NCBI RefSeq assembly: GCF_001591445.1
Contig: NZ_BCUX01000045.1
Span: 1-40,635 of the forward strand
From: Neobacillus drentensis NBRC 102427
GTDB lineage: Bacteria; Bacillota; Bacilli; Bacillales; Cytobacillaceae
Length of the DNA stretch: 40,635 bases
Direction: 5' to 3'
The notes under the pieces are model-generated. The model ran no database searches. It saw nothing but the letters and a program-made list of their open reading frames with translations, and was not told where the DNA came from. A program made the translations under genes and the position numbers. Shown here in pieces: positions 1 to 8,007 of this stretch. Within the stretch, counting starts at the first letter, position 1, and the number at the start of each line of letters is the position of its first letter.

Positions 1-49
1 CTGGACAATTTTCAATGTCGAAATTTATATTTGATTTTTGAACATGAAA

Positions 50-71
50 AGGCCTGACAAAAGTCAGGCCT
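50..71 (-). terminator. Rho-independent terminator of the TetR/ABC-2 operon
   Basis: Perfect 9-bp stem AGGCCTGAC / GTCAGGCCT with an AAAA loop on the plus strand. On the minus strand it is followed by TTTT and lies 4 bases beyond the stop codon of the last permease gene. Confidence 0.8.
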
Positions 72-75
72 CTAT

Positions 76-876
76 TTATGCGTTTAAATCTTTCTTTTTA
101 TAAAAAATAAAAGTTACCGCTAATAATAATGCAATTAAAAGGACCGATAGGACAATAAAGATGCCCTCGAGCCCACCGCCAAACATCACATTTTTGGCAT
201 CAAAGTATTTAAATGGGGTGAAATATTTCAGGTTTTCTATGTCCTCGTTCAAATCGATGGCAATCGATAACATATACGTAAGGAGAAGGACACCCGTTGC
301 TAGCGATGGAGCGGCTTTCGGCTTCTTTTTTACCGCCGCTAGTGCACTGCCAATCGCCAGAAACAAAACTTGTAAAATAAACATGCCTGTCATCGTAAGA
401 GCGATATCGCCATTAACGGATTCCCTGGCGCTGTTGTATTTCCCAACGAGAACAATCAACGACACCCAAGTTACAAGATTGAAGATGGCGATATTTGTGA
501 AAGCAGCCAATAACTTTGCACTAATAATCGTATTTCTGGAAATGGGTTTGACAAATAGAAACTCCGCGGTTTTGTCTCGCTCTTCCTTAGCAATAATTGA
601 TGCCCCGAGCATGGCTGCGTGGATTGTCGCCATTAACAATAAATAAATATACAGCATGGAATAATAACCGCTAATCTTCGATAAATCGACGACACCGAAA
701 CCGATGATGGCCTTCATCGATTTTGGCAGATCGGCAATCAAATCATTAATCGATTGGCCCGATGAGGAATAGGCCTCATATTTAGCCATCCCTGACGCTA
801 CCATTAGGAAAACGCCAATGCTCCAAAATATAATCGACTTTCGATAGGATCTTAGTTCTTTTAAAAATACATTCAT
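76..876 (-). CDS. ABC-2 type transporter permease (second permease)
   Basis: Integral membrane subunit of an ABC exporter, about 266 residues. It has roughly six hydrophobic segments: near the N-terminus (IIFWSIGVFLMV), then near 80-105, 130-150, 165-185, 195-210 and a last one (IFIVLSVLLIALLLAVTFIFY). The start at 876 (MNVFLKELRSYRK) is preferred over an upstream in-frame ATG at 897, because a GGAGGGG Shine-Dalgarno sequence lies 7 bases before 876 and the N-terminus then matches the neighbouring permease (MNIFFHELKAYRK). The two permeases look like an ancient duplication and probably form a heterodimer with the ATPase at 1704-2588. Last gene of the operon. The substrate cannot be read from the sequence; drug, lipid or peptide export is typical of the family. 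Confidence 0.85.
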   Translation of the reverse strand: MNVFLKELRSYRKSIIFWSIGVFLMVASGMAKYEAYSSSGQSINDLIADLPKSMKAIIGFGVVDLSKISGYYSMLYIYLLLMATIHAAMLGASIIAKEERDKTAEFLFVKPISRNTIISAKLLAAFTNIAIFNLVTWVSLIVLVGKYNSARESVNGDIALTMTGMFILQVLFLAIGSALAAVKKKPKAAPSLATGVLLLTYMLSIAIDLNEDIENLKYFTPFKYFDAKNVMFGGGLEGIFIVLSVLLIALLLAVTFIFYKKKDLNA

Positions 877-899
877 GACCAAACCCCTCCATTTCACAG

Positions 900-1697
900 C
901 TATACAGCGTGAATATCCTTTTTTAGATAAACAAAATAACTCGCTGTGATGGCTAGAACAATACTGACTGCCCCGACAATCAAAAAGGATGATTCATAGC
1001 CGGCATGTTTGATGATATAGGCGGTGTCGAAATATTTAAACGGCGAGATATAACGTTTTGCTTCCTCACCCGTTGTGCTGCTAAACATCCCCAGAAAATA
1101 GAACGCAAAAACAGTAGTCAGGGAGACGGTCAATACTGACTTAATCTTTGGGACAATTACAGAAATCATCATCCCTAAAGCAAGGAAAATCAGCTGGATA
1201 AAAAACATCGTAAGTGAAAGCATGATAAGCACTTTAAGGCTAAAATCAGCTGTCTTGATTTGTAATGTAATCAGGATTGTTACGGCCAGATAAACGATAT
1301 TTGTCATCACAATCGACGCAAATGCCGCCATTAATTTGGATGTTAACACTGCTGTCCTTGTTACAGGCTTAGTTAACAGAAAATCAGCTGTTTTTTCACG
1401 GACTTCTTTACTGACTATGCTTGTGCCAAGATTCATTCCCTGAATCGCACCGCACAAGGTAATGAAGGATAACGGGAAGCAATAGAAGCCGAGAATTGTA
1501 AAGAAGTTCCCCAGATTAAACCCAATCGCATTCCGGATGGCCTCCGGATACCCTTCCATGATTTTTTGGAAACTCTCTGCATCCTTCGCAAAGGCTGGAT
1601 AAAACGACATGAATAGCGCAATAATCAACACTAACGATACAGACCAAATAATTGTCGACTTCCGATAAGCCTTCAATTCATGAAAAAAGATATTCAT
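900..1697 (-). CDS. ABC-2 type transporter permease (first permease)
   Basis: Integral membrane subunit of 265 residues with the same layout as the permease at 76-876: an N-terminal FFHELKAYRKS motif, a hydrophobic segment, a long extracytoplasmic stretch (residues 35-70), then five more membrane segments. Both share the motif (V/I)(S/A)KE-R-KTA(D/E)FL (residues 92-105 here), typical of ABC-2 permeases of natA/B-like exporters. A good Shine-Dalgarno (AAGGAGG) precedes the ATG. Only 6 bases separate it from the ATPase gene upstream and 23 from the next start downstream, so it is cotranscribed. Substrate unknown. Confidence 0.85.
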   Translation of the reverse strand: MNIFFHELKAYRKSTIIWSVSLVLIIALFMSFYPAFAKDAESFQKIMEGYPEAIRNAIGFNLGNFFTILGFYCFPLSFITLCGAIQGMNLGTSIVSKEVREKTADFLLTKPVTRTAVLTSKLMAAFASIVMTNIVYLAVTILITLQIKTADFSLKVLIMLSLTMFFIQLIFLALGMMISVIVPKIKSVLTVSLTTVFAFYFLGMFSSTTGEEAKRYISPFKYFDTAYIIKHAGYESSFLIVGAVSIVLAITASYFVYLKKDIHAV

Positions 1698-1703
1698 AGT
1701 TTT

Positions 1704-2588
1704 TCAGGCCTCCTTTTCGTAGTAGTGCAAAAAGATCTCCTCAAGGTCAGGCTCTTCAATCCAAAGATTCACAAGTTCAATGTCCGCTAGTTTTTTCATG
1801 ATGGCATTGATGTTCCCTCTAAATAAAAAGCTTGTAGAGTTTTCTTTGATTTCTAAGTTATTGACGCCGTTAATGTTGAAGTAATTCGACTCGAGTGGTA
1901 TTTTCGTTTCCACTTTAAACTTCTTATAGTTGTTTTCTTGTAGGGTACTAATCTTTTCCACTGTAACAATCTTACCTTCTTTAATGATGGCAACCCGATT
2001 ACATAAGCGTTGTACCTCGCTAAGAATGTGCGACGAAAAGAGGATGGTTGCCCCTTTTTTATTCTCTTCTTCTAAGAGCTCAAAGAATTTCTGCTGCATC
2101 AGCGGGTCGAGGCCACTGGTTGGTTCGTCCAGGATAATCAGCTTGGGTTGATGGAGCAGGCCTTGAACAATCCCGACTTTCTTTTTATTTCCCAAGGAAA
2201 GGTCATCAATTTTTTTATTGAGATCGAGGTCCATAATTTCAGCCAATTCTTTGATTCTTTTACTGCAATCCTTTTTATAAAAACTAGCTGAATATTTTAA
2301 TAGGTCCTTTACTTTCATATTGTCATAGTAAAAAACTTCGGAAGGCAAATAACCAATTTCTTTTTTAATTTCAGGTGCAAATTGAACACAGTCTTTCCCA
2401 AAAATGGTCGCACTGCCGCTGGTAGGGTAGATGAGCGACAAAAGTGTTCGGATCGTTGTTGATTTACCAGCGCCATTTGGTCCAATGAAGCCAAAAATTT
2501 CGCCTTCCTCGACATGAAAACTGATGTCCGTGATCCCTCTTGATTTGCCATACATTTTTGTAAGGTTGTTGATTTCAATCACATTCAT
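1704..2588 (-). CDS. ABC transporter ATP-binding protein (ABC-2 exporter)
   Basis: ATPase of the exporter, 294 residues. Visible motifs: Walker A GPNGAGKST (about residues 37-45), signature LSLGNKKK (about 131-138), Walker B LIILDEPTSGLD (about 151-162) and a switch His in FSSHILSE (about 184-191). The C-terminal 80 residues after the nucleotide-binding domain form the extension common in the CcmA/NatA-like group. It starts 13 bases after the tetR stop with an AAGGGGG ribosome binding site and is followed by two permeases. Expected to work as a dimer with the two membrane subunits at the cytoplasmic face. Expression is most likely controlled by the TetR protein encoded first in the operon. 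Confidence 0.9.
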   Translation of the reverse strand: MNVIEINNLTKMYGKSRGITDISFHVEEGEIFGFIGPNGAGKSTTIRTLLSLIYPTSGSATIFGKDCVQFAPEIKKEIGYLPSEVFYYDNMKVKDLLKYSASFYKKDCSKRIKELAEIMDLDLNKKIDDLSLGNKKKVGIVQGLLHQPKLIILDEPTSGLDPLMQQKFFELLEEENKKGATILFSSHILSEVQRLCNRVAIIKEGKIVTVEKISTLQENNYKKFKVETKIPLESNYFNINGVNNLEIKENSTSFLFRGNINAIMKKLADIELVNLWIEEPDLEEIFLHYYEKEA

Positions 2589-2601
2589 CGTAAGAACCCC
2601 C

Positions 2602-3225
2602 TTATTTATAAAAAACTCTCGTTAAGATTTGAAAGTATTCCTCTGCTTCCGTCTGGATTGTTAGATAATCAATCTCATGGGTTGGTGACAACTTTGCCTG
2701 CGCTAATGCTTCATCACTCATTTTTTCAAACGTCCAGTTAATGATTTTTAAGATTTTGGTGAGATCCACATCATCCCTAAATTTTGTATAATCAATGCCT
2801 TCATACGCTTTTCCAATATTGATATGAGTAATTTCCGCTTTCTTTTTATCAAACTCGACCTTTATTTCCGCGGATTCCTCCAAAAATACCTCTTGCATAA
2901 ACTTAAAGATATCCGGATAGGTAGCAAGCATTTCTATTTTAATTCCGATGGCCTGCCTCATTCGCATAAAAAAGTCAGTCTCTTGGAAGTTAATTTTTTT
3001 GTAAAATTCATCGATAACGATTTCATAGCAGTAATCAAAAATAAATAAGAACAACTGCTTCTTATTCTGAAAATAATGGAACAGCAATCCCTTTGAAATC
3101 CCAGCTTCTTTGACGATTTCATTGGTTGATGCCCGGTCATATCCCTTCTCAGCAAATTCCTTTATGGCGGCATTTATAATTCGATCTTGTTTTTCTTTAT
3201 CTAAGTTGAGAAATTTCGAAAACAT
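2602..3225 (-). CDS. TetR/AcrR family transcriptional regulator
   Basis: DNA-binding repressor of 207 residues. The N-terminal helix-turn-helix is clear: KQDRIINAAIKEFAEKGYDRAS, then TNEIVKEAGISKGLLFHYFQNKKQLF (residues 12-60), the classic TetR signature. The remaining 145 residues are the ligand-binding and dimerisation domain, with no identifiable ligand. A strong AGGAGGG Shine-Dalgarno precedes the ATG at 3225. It is the first gene of the operon that carries the ABC exporter, so it most likely represses its own operon until an exported compound binds. Two matching inverted repeats around the promoter (3251-3267 and 3284-3300) are the probable operators. Confidence 0.9.
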   Translation of the reverse strand: MFSKFLNLDKEKQDRIINAAIKEFAEKGYDRASTNEIVKEAGISKGLLFHYFQNKKQLFLFIFDYCYEIVIDEFYKKINFQETDFFMRMRQAIGIKIEMLATYPDIFKFMQEVFLEESAEIKVEFDKKKAEITHINIGKAYEGIDYTKFRDDVDLTKILKIINWTFEKMSDEALAQAKLSPTHEIDYLTIQTEAEEYFQILTRVFYK

Positions 3226-3250
3226 TGTTGCGGCCCTCCTTTTTCACCTA

Positions 3251-3300
3251 TTGACCACATCAGTCAACCACAGTTTACTCCCGTTGACTCTTCCGGTCAA
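3251..3300 (-). promoter_or_regulatory. Promoter with two TetR-type operators
   Basis: Two 17-bp inverted repeats of the form TTGAC-N7-GTCAA lie at 3251-3267 and 3284-3300, with centres 33 bp (about three helical turns) apart. One, read in reverse complement, matches the other at 12 of 17 positions (TTGACC-N5-AGTCAA). On the minus strand a sigma-A promoter fits between them: -35 TTGACC (3300-3295) inside the upstream repeat, 17-bp spacer, -10 TAAACT (3277-3272). The second repeat then covers the expected transcription start. Repressor at both sites would block the promoter. That the TetR protein at 2602-3225 binds here is inference. Confidence 0.75.
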
Positions 3301-3494
3301 TAGTGGCCAAGCTATAATTTTTACAAAATTATGTATTGGCCGTTTGTTGTATAGTATGGCATATCGGGATGTGATACGATGCAAGCTCGAGAGTAATCAA
3401 TCTCAAAATCCTATTAACCCGAAAACGTGTAACCGTTCTCTCTTAGTGATATGATATTTATGAATTCAACCACAAAAAGGGGAGTGTAGTGCAA

Positions 3495-4727
3495 TTGAAA
3501 AATGAGCTTATTGAAAGATTTACTTCCTATGTTAAAATCGACACCCAGTCGAATGAAAACAGCGAAACTTGTCCATCCACAGAGGGGCAGTGGACATTAG
3601 CCCACATGTTGGTCAACGAATTAAAATCAATTGGGATGCAAGAAGTAACCATCGATAAAAATGGCTATGTGATGGCGACCTTACCGTCGAATACAAACAA
3701 AGAAGTGCCTACTATCGGCTTCCTCGCCCATGTCGATACCGCCACAGATTTTACCGGGAAAAATGTTAACCCGCAAATCGTCGAAAATTATGATGGCAAG
3801 GAAATCGTCTTAAACGAGGCGCTTAAAGTAGTGATGTCTCCAAAGGATTTTCCAAGCCTTCCTGAATACAAAGGTCACACCTTAATCACGACCGACGGTA
3901 CGACGCTGCTTGGAGCGGACAACAAAGCCGGCATCACGGAGATCATGACGGCGATGGCCTACCTGCTTAATCATCCGGAAATTAAACACGGTAAGGTCCG
4001 CGTTGCGTTCACCCCGGATGAGGAAATCGGCAGAGGTCCACATAAGTTTGACGTTGCGGCATTCCAAGCGAGGCATGCGTATACGGTCGATGGCGGTCCG
4101 CTCGGCGAGTTAGAGTTCGAAAGCTTCAACGCCGCAGCAGCTAAGATTACGATTAAAGGAAACAACATTCACCCGGGTTCCGCAAAAGACAAAATGGTCA
4201 ACTCGATGAAAATCGGGATGGAATTACATAGCAAGCTCCCTGTACAGGAAGTGCCGGAACATACCGAAGGATACGAAGGCTTCTTCCATCTGCTCTCATT
4301 CAATGGGGATGTGGAACTGACAAAGCTCCACTATATTATTAGAGATCACGACATGGAGAAATTCCAGGCTAGAAAAACGCTCATCGAAAACATCGTCAAT
4401 GAGTTCAAAACGAATTACGGCAGCGACAACATCCAACTAGAACTAAACGACCAATATTACAACATGGGTGAAAAGATTAAACCGGTGATGGAAATCGTCG
4501 ACATTGCCCATGAGGCGATGGTGAACCTCGGCATTACGCCTATTGTCAAACCAATCCGCGGCGGCACTGATGGCTCACAGCTTTCATATATGGGTCTGCC
4601 CACGCCAAATATTTTTACCGGTGGCGAGAATTTCCATGGTAAATTTGAATTTATTTCCGTTGATAATATGATCAAAGCAACCAACACAGTCATTGAAATC
4701 ATCAAATTGACAGAACAAAAGGCATAA
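3495..4727 (+). CDS. pepT: Peptidase T (tripeptide aminopeptidase)
   Basis: Cytoplasmic zinc aminopeptidase that removes N-terminal residues from tripeptides; M20B family. About 410 residues, the length I recall for Bacillus PepT. Visible metal and catalytic motifs: AHVDTA (about residue 79), [15 protein letters not shown] (metal-bridging Asp), [10 protein letters not shown] (catalytic Glu pair), [10 protein letters not shown] and the C-terminal [11 protein letters not shown]is. The first in-frame start, GTG at 3489, lies only 4 bases after the AAGGGGAG Shine-Dalgarno. TTG at 3495 gives better spacing (10 bases) and the expected [15 protein letters not shown]-terminus, so it is chosen. Monocistronic, with a strong terminator after it. 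Confidence 0.93.
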   Translation: MKNELIERFTSYVKIDTQSNENSETCPSTEGQWTLAHMLVNELKSIGMQEVTIDKNGYVMATLPSNTNKEVPTIGFLAHVDTATDFTGKNVNPQIVENYDGKEIVLNEALKVVMSPKDFPSLPEYKGHTLITTDGTTLLGADNKAGITEIMTAMAYLLNHPEIKHGKVRVAFTPDEEIGRGPHKFDVAAFQARHAYTVDGGPLGELEFESFNAAAAKITIKGNNIHPGSAKDKMVNSMKIGMELHSKLPVQEVPEHTEGYEGFFHLLSFNGDVELTKLHYIIRDHDMEKFQARKTLIENIVNEFKTNYGSDNIQLELNDQYYNMGEKIKPVMEIVDIAHEAMVNLGITPIVKPIRGGTDGSQLSYMGLPTPNIFTGGENFHGKFEFISVDNMIKATNTVIEIIKLTEQKA

Positions 4728-4740
4728 AAATTCCACAAAA

Positions 4741-4775
4741 AAAGCTAACTGCACTCGATCCCTGCAGTTAGCTTT
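4741..4775. terminator. Bidirectional terminator between pepT and the phosphotransferase gene
   Basis: 13-bp stem AAAGCTAACTGCA / TGCAGTTAGCTTT with a 9-base loop, with A-rich and T-rich flanks on either side, so it can end transcription from both convergent genes. Confidence 0.85.
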
Positions 4776-4784
4776 TTAAGTACT

Positions 4785-5726
4785 TCATAAAAGAAGCGCC
4801 GAAGCGCACTGTTTAAGACTAGATACCGTTTCTTCAAGTTGAGTATGCAGCTGCTCGATCGACCATTTCCCGCCATTATTCACTAAGTCCTTTTGAATCA
4901 ATAAAGTCATCCAAAGCGAGAACACAGATGCAAATAAATAATACTCATTGATAAAGGCCGCGCGGTCAACCTCATACACCACCTGACTAAGATAATACTC
5001 CAAAATTCTCTCCCGTAATGGACTCGTTATCTTTTTTGGGAAAAGGGGATGAGACAGATCCACCAGATGAAACAAATCCCAGTGGGGCAAATTAAGATGG
5101 GTGTGTTCCCAGTCCAAAATCTTCAACTCATTATCGACGATTGCGAAATTCCCTGTATGCAAATCGCCATGAGTTAACACTTGTTTCTCGGAAAAACCAA
5201 ATCGATTAAGTTTTGAAAATAAGCTATCAACAAGGCTTTCCTCCACATTTAGTGCTGGCAATAAACGATATAATTCGTCTTTTTTAAAACAAATTTCTGA
5301 AACCATTTCCTCTATTCGTGGTTTCAGTCCGTTTAAAGGAATATTACCTAATTTCCCCACAGGAAGCGAATGCCACCAGGCTAACCACTTAATCACTGCC
5401 ATAACACTACCCTCATTAAAATCGTGGGACAGCGGGCCAAGGTCTTCTAGAATCATCCAATTTAGTTCGGTCCTTTCACTGATAGAAAAGGAAATAATTT
5501 TTGGATATATTTTCGGGAATTGGGGAAGAATATGATTATGAACCCAAACCTCTTTTCCCAATTGGCCATCATTTGTTAGTGGTTTAAAAATGTAGCTTTG
5601 TGTTGGGGACAGATAAAATCTTTCTACAAATCTACCATTCATACCTTTATAGAGGATTTCCCTGTTCACGATTAATTCATCGTTAAGTGTGCCGCTTTCT
5701 AAGACTATATTAGTTGGCAGCTCCAT
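4785..5726 (-). CDS. Aminoglycoside phosphotransferase-like (APH/ChoK family) kinase
   Basis: Small-molecule kinase of 313 residues with the APH fold. The catalytic loop is VLTHGDLHTGNFAI (about residues 181-194, Brenner HxDxxxxN motif), and the metal-binding Asp is in LKILDWEHTH (about 203-212). An N-terminal lobe element (MILEDLGPL, about 105) corresponds to the adenine-binding hinge. The substrate is not readable: homologues phosphorylate aminoglycosides, choline, homoserine, fructosamine or similar, and Bacillus genomes carry several uncharacterised ones. It is convergent with pepT and stands alone, so the neighbours give no hint. I would not call it an antibiotic-resistance gene on this evidence. 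Confidence 0.75.
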   Translation of the reverse strand: MELPTNIVLESGTLNDELIVNREILYKGMNGRFVERFYLSPTQSYIFKPLTNDGQLGKEVWVHNHILPQFPKIYPKIISFSISERTELNWMILEDLGPLSHDFNEGSVMAVIKWLAWWHSLPVGKLGNIPLNGLKPRIEEMVSEICFKKDELYRLLPALNVEESLVDSLFSKLNRFGFSEKQVLTHGDLHTGNFAIVDNELKILDWEHTHLNLPHWDLFHLVDLSHPLFPKKITSPLRERILEYYLSQVVYEVDRAAFINEYYLFASVFSLWMTLLIQKDLVNNGGKWSIEQLHTQLEETVSSLKQCASALLL

Positions 5727-5876
5727 TAACTCACCACCACATCCATTAATAGTTTCATAGATTTAAAATAATTAACGATATATTCTTATTCGCAACATAT
5801 GAAATGCATGACAGAATATTTTCCTCCACTATGGTCACAATAACATTGGTTCGATTTTTCAAGGAGGTTAGGCAGA

Positions 5877-6002
5877 ATGGATAACAGAAATACACACGAA
5901 TTTGTAGACCAGCTTCATGAAAAACAGGAAAAGGACCAGAAAAATAAACAGCGACAAGCTACTGGTCAAAAAAGTCAACGGTTACCTAACAAACAGCATT
6001 AA
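5877..6002 (+). CDS. Small DUF4023-like protein (41 aa)
   Basis: A 41-codon gene with a very good Shine-Dalgarno (AAGGAGG, 8 bases before ATG). The product begins MDNRNTHEFVDQLHEK and ends RLPNKQH. It is extremely polar, rich in Gln, Lys and Asn, with a helical first half and no membrane segment or Cys. The (T/H)EFV-LHE-Q pattern with a C-terminal LPNKQH resembles the DUF4023 family of short Bacillus proteins as I remember it; function unknown. A hairpin at 6010-6060 follows the stop at once, which supports a real monocistronic gene. Confidence 0.65.
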   Translation: MDNRNTHEFVDQLHEKQEKDQKNKQRQATGQKSQRLPNKQH

Positions 6003-6009
6003 TCACAAA

Positions 6010-6060
6010 AAAGGTTCAGCCACACAGCCGCAATAAAGCAGCCCGTGAGGTTGGACCTTT
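6010..6060. terminator. Terminator shared by the 41-aa gene and parR
   Basis: Stem AAAGGTTCAGCC / GGTTGGACCTTT (10 Watson-Crick pairs of 12, plus two wobbles) with a 27-base loop, flanked by A and T tracts; usable from both convergent sides. Confidence 0.6.
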
Positions 6061-6065
6061 AATTA

Positions 6066-6692
6066 TTATTTATTCATATTTGCCAAAAATCCGCCAAGCA
6101 AATCGTCGATATCTTCTTCGATATCCTCATCTACAACTACTGGCTCCTTATCCTTATCCTTATCCTTAGCACCATCCCAATCAAAGTCACTAAGGTCATC
6201 ATCCAGCTCATTTAAGTCGATAGGGGAGGGTGGTTGCTCTTCCTGGGCCGCAGAACTTTCTTGGTAACCAGTATTATTCATATAATTCCTAGGCAGTTCC
6301 TCGGGAAATACTTCTTCTTGAAGGTACAAGGCCTCGTCGATATCTAATGAACGGCTGTTTAAGGACGCAAGTAAAGCAGTGGAGCGGACTGGATCAGCGA
6401 TAAGCTGATAAAGAATACTTCCTAGTAATGCTTCTGAGTGCTCATGCTTTAACCAATCTCGTTGCGCCTTGGTTAATTTCTGGGGGAGGGGGATCGTAAT
6501 CGTTTCCTTTTCCCGCGCATGGGAACTATTCACTCCATGCATCACAAACTCAGCAATTTTACTTGAAAAATTTCTTCTCTCTGTCTCTTTTAACTTTTGT
6601 AAATGTTTTAAGATATGGTCAGGTGTATCAGAGGGGACGCGAAAGGAAATTGCCTGCCCCCTCTGAACCTCATTTGAGGTTGATTTATTCAT
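6066..6692 (-). CDS. parR: ParR-like centromere-binding adaptor of an actin-type partition system
   Basis: 208 residues. The N-terminal half (about 14-125) is basic and contains ISFRVPSDTPDHILKHLQ and TITIPLPQKLTKAQRDWL, plausible ribbon-helix-helix-type DNA-binding segments. The C-terminal third is very acidic and ends in EDIDDLLGGFLANMNK, a short amphipathic tail like those with which ParR proteins contact their actin-like motor. The gene starts 13 bases after the parM stop with an AAGGTG ribosome binding site, so the pair is one transcript. The ParR call rests on the partner, the small size and the tail more than on a strong family motif. Oddity: an AKDKDKDKE stretch is encoded by four perfect TCCTTA hexamers (6145-6168). 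Confidence 0.65.
   Translation of the reverse strand: MNKSTSNEVQRGQAISFRVPSDTPDHILKHLQKLKETERRNFSSKIAEFVMHGVNSSHAREKETITIPLPQKLTKAQRDWLKHEHSEALLGSILYQLIADPVRSTALLASLNSRSLDIDEALYLQEEVFPEELPRNYMNNTGYQESSAAQEEQPPSPIDLNELDDDLSDFDWDGAKDKDKDKEPVVVDEDIEEDIDDLLGGFLANMNK
6145..6168. repeat. Hexanucleotide tandem repeat (TCCTTA)4 inside parR
   Basis: Four perfect consecutive copies of TCCTTA on the plus strand. They encode alternating Lys-Asp in the acidic linker of the ParR-like protein, so copy-number change would lengthen or shorten the linker without shifting frame. Confidence 0.85.
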
Positions 6693-6705
6693 ATGATCAC
6701 CTTAT

Positions 6706-7881
6706 TTATCTTTTTACAGGTTCAACTTTAACTGCATTTTGTTTCTCTGCTTTACGAACAAAGTCCATGATGAGTTTATAATAAGCATTCGCCATCATCC
6801 AAATACTTTCTTTCTCATCCTCAAAGAAATCAATATTATAACCGTCTAAATTGTTATTTAATGTTTTAAGGTATTCCTTTAAGACATTGGCACCGCCGCC
6901 TACAAAGTAGCAAATTTCTGTCTGTGAGTTCTTAAGCCAAACATTACGCAATAAACGATATTGTTTCTTGGCTAAATCAAGCAGAATTCGGTCCGTAATA
7001 TCATGCACACTTGTCCTGCTTCCTTTAACCATAATATGATTCCGATCGCTTTTCTTGGTGATAATTTCAACCACATCGCGGCGGCTGTCTAATTCCACAC
7101 CATGCTTGGAGCGGATTTCTTCGCGAATCGCTTCTAATGATTCTGAAACCCCAAGATTAAAGCCTTGTGCTTTATCATCATCGACATTGCGATTTTTGAT
7201 GACAGCGATATCTGTTGATAATCCGCCGATATCCTGAATTAATATGCGTTTATCAATCAGATCTTTATTAATCACTTTTCCGTTATTGTCTAAAACAAGA
7301 TTAATAAATGCGGCGAATCCTTCTGGATATACCTTAACTTCCTCAAATTTAATATTTACTTTCAATCCTTGATACTTAGGTGTAACTAAGAACTCCACTT
7401 GGTGAACAGAACCAACTAATTTAGAACGATAGCCAGCATCTTTACCTTCCTTTACTTCGCGAAGGGGGAGACCTGTTCCCAATGTATAGTTAGCATCAAT
7501 CACATTTTTTGTACGCGGGAAAGCATGTGAATTATTTTCCTTTACTGCGTCTAAAGCTAAGGTTGCAAAAAGCATAATTAATGTTTGATCTTCCTCAGAC
7601 TTGCTGCTGCCAGGATCTAACTCCATCGCATTATTACTTTTCGTAGCTAAATTACCAATACGGAAAATTCCGTTGTTCTCTTTTAAAGCAGGGGAGTGGA
7701 CCTTGATATGAATTCCATCTAATGGATTTTTTGAATCAAGTTCTTCAATACCAATAACAGGTCGGTCTTCTGTATCCCTAGCAATTATGTTTGGAATATT
7801 CAATTCATATTCTAATTCGCCAAAAATGGCCTTAATCGAGTCATTACCAACATCAATTGCCGCAACTCTGGATTTGGTCAT
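6706..7881 (-). CDS. parM: ParM/StbA (Alp7A-like) actin-like ATPase of a DNA segregation system
   Basis: 391 residues, the usual length of the ParM/Alp7A group. Actin-fold nucleotide-binding motifs are present: phosphate-1 VAAIDVGNDSIKAIFGE (residues 6-22), phosphate-2 ILIQDIGGLSTDIAVIKN (about 213-230) and the adenosine motif YFVGGGANVLKEYL (about 324-337). Such proteins form dynamic filaments that push apart DNA bound by ParR at a repeat-array centromere. ParR-like gene directly downstream; candidate centromere directly upstream (8008-8221). The surrounding genes (pepT, rluF, rocB) are chromosomal, so this is a plasmid-type cassette in a chromosome, whether domesticated or a plasmid relic. 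No replication gene accompanies it. Confidence 0.88.
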   Translation of the reverse strand: MTKSRVAAIDVGNDSIKAIFGELEYELNIPNIIARDTEDRPVIGIEELDSKNPLDGIHIKVHSPALKENNGIFRIGNLATKSNNAMELDPGSSKSEEDQTLIMLFATLALDAVKENNSHAFPRTKNVIDANYTLGTGLPLREVKEGKDAGYRSKLVGSVHQVEFLVTPKYQGLKVNIKFEEVKVYPEGFAAFINLVLDNNGKVINKDLIDKRILIQDIGGLSTDIAVIKNRNVDDDKAQGFNLGVSESLEAIREEIRSKHGVELDSRRDVVEIITKKSDRNHIMVKGSRTSVHDITDRILLDLAKKQYRLLRNVWLKNSQTEICYFVGGGANVLKEYLKTLNNNLDGYNIDFFEDEKESIWMMANAYYKLIMDFVRKAEKQNAVKVEPVKR

Positions 7882-7953
7882 AAAATATCATTCCTTTTCA
7901 TTTAATAGATTTATTTTTTTTATAATTATGTAGTTCTAGTTTACCTCTTTAAG

Positions 7954-7981
7954 AGTATAGAAGAATACTAGATTCTTCAAT
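7954..7981 (-). promoter_or_regulatory. Probable parMR promoter with perfect dyad
   Basis: A perfect inverted repeat GAAGAAT-N5-ATTCTTC (7960-7978) lies between the repeat array and parM. On the minus strand a -10 TATACT (7959-7954) adjoins it, and a -35-like ATTGAA (7981-7976) or TTGAAG (7980-7975) sits 15-16 bp upstream, so the dyad fills the promoter spacer. Likely an operator, but its protein is unknown. Confidence 0.45.
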
Positions 7982-8007
7982 AATTTCCTCTTAAAAATAA
8001 TATAACT

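Noticed and set aside
161..646. 161-residue open frame opposite the ABC permease
   Set aside because: Antisense shadow of a clear membrane protein gene; no ribosome binding site.
4785..5726. Aminoglycoside resistance gene
   Set aside because: Only the general APH kinase motifs are visible, and many such Bacillus kinases act on unrelated metabolites.
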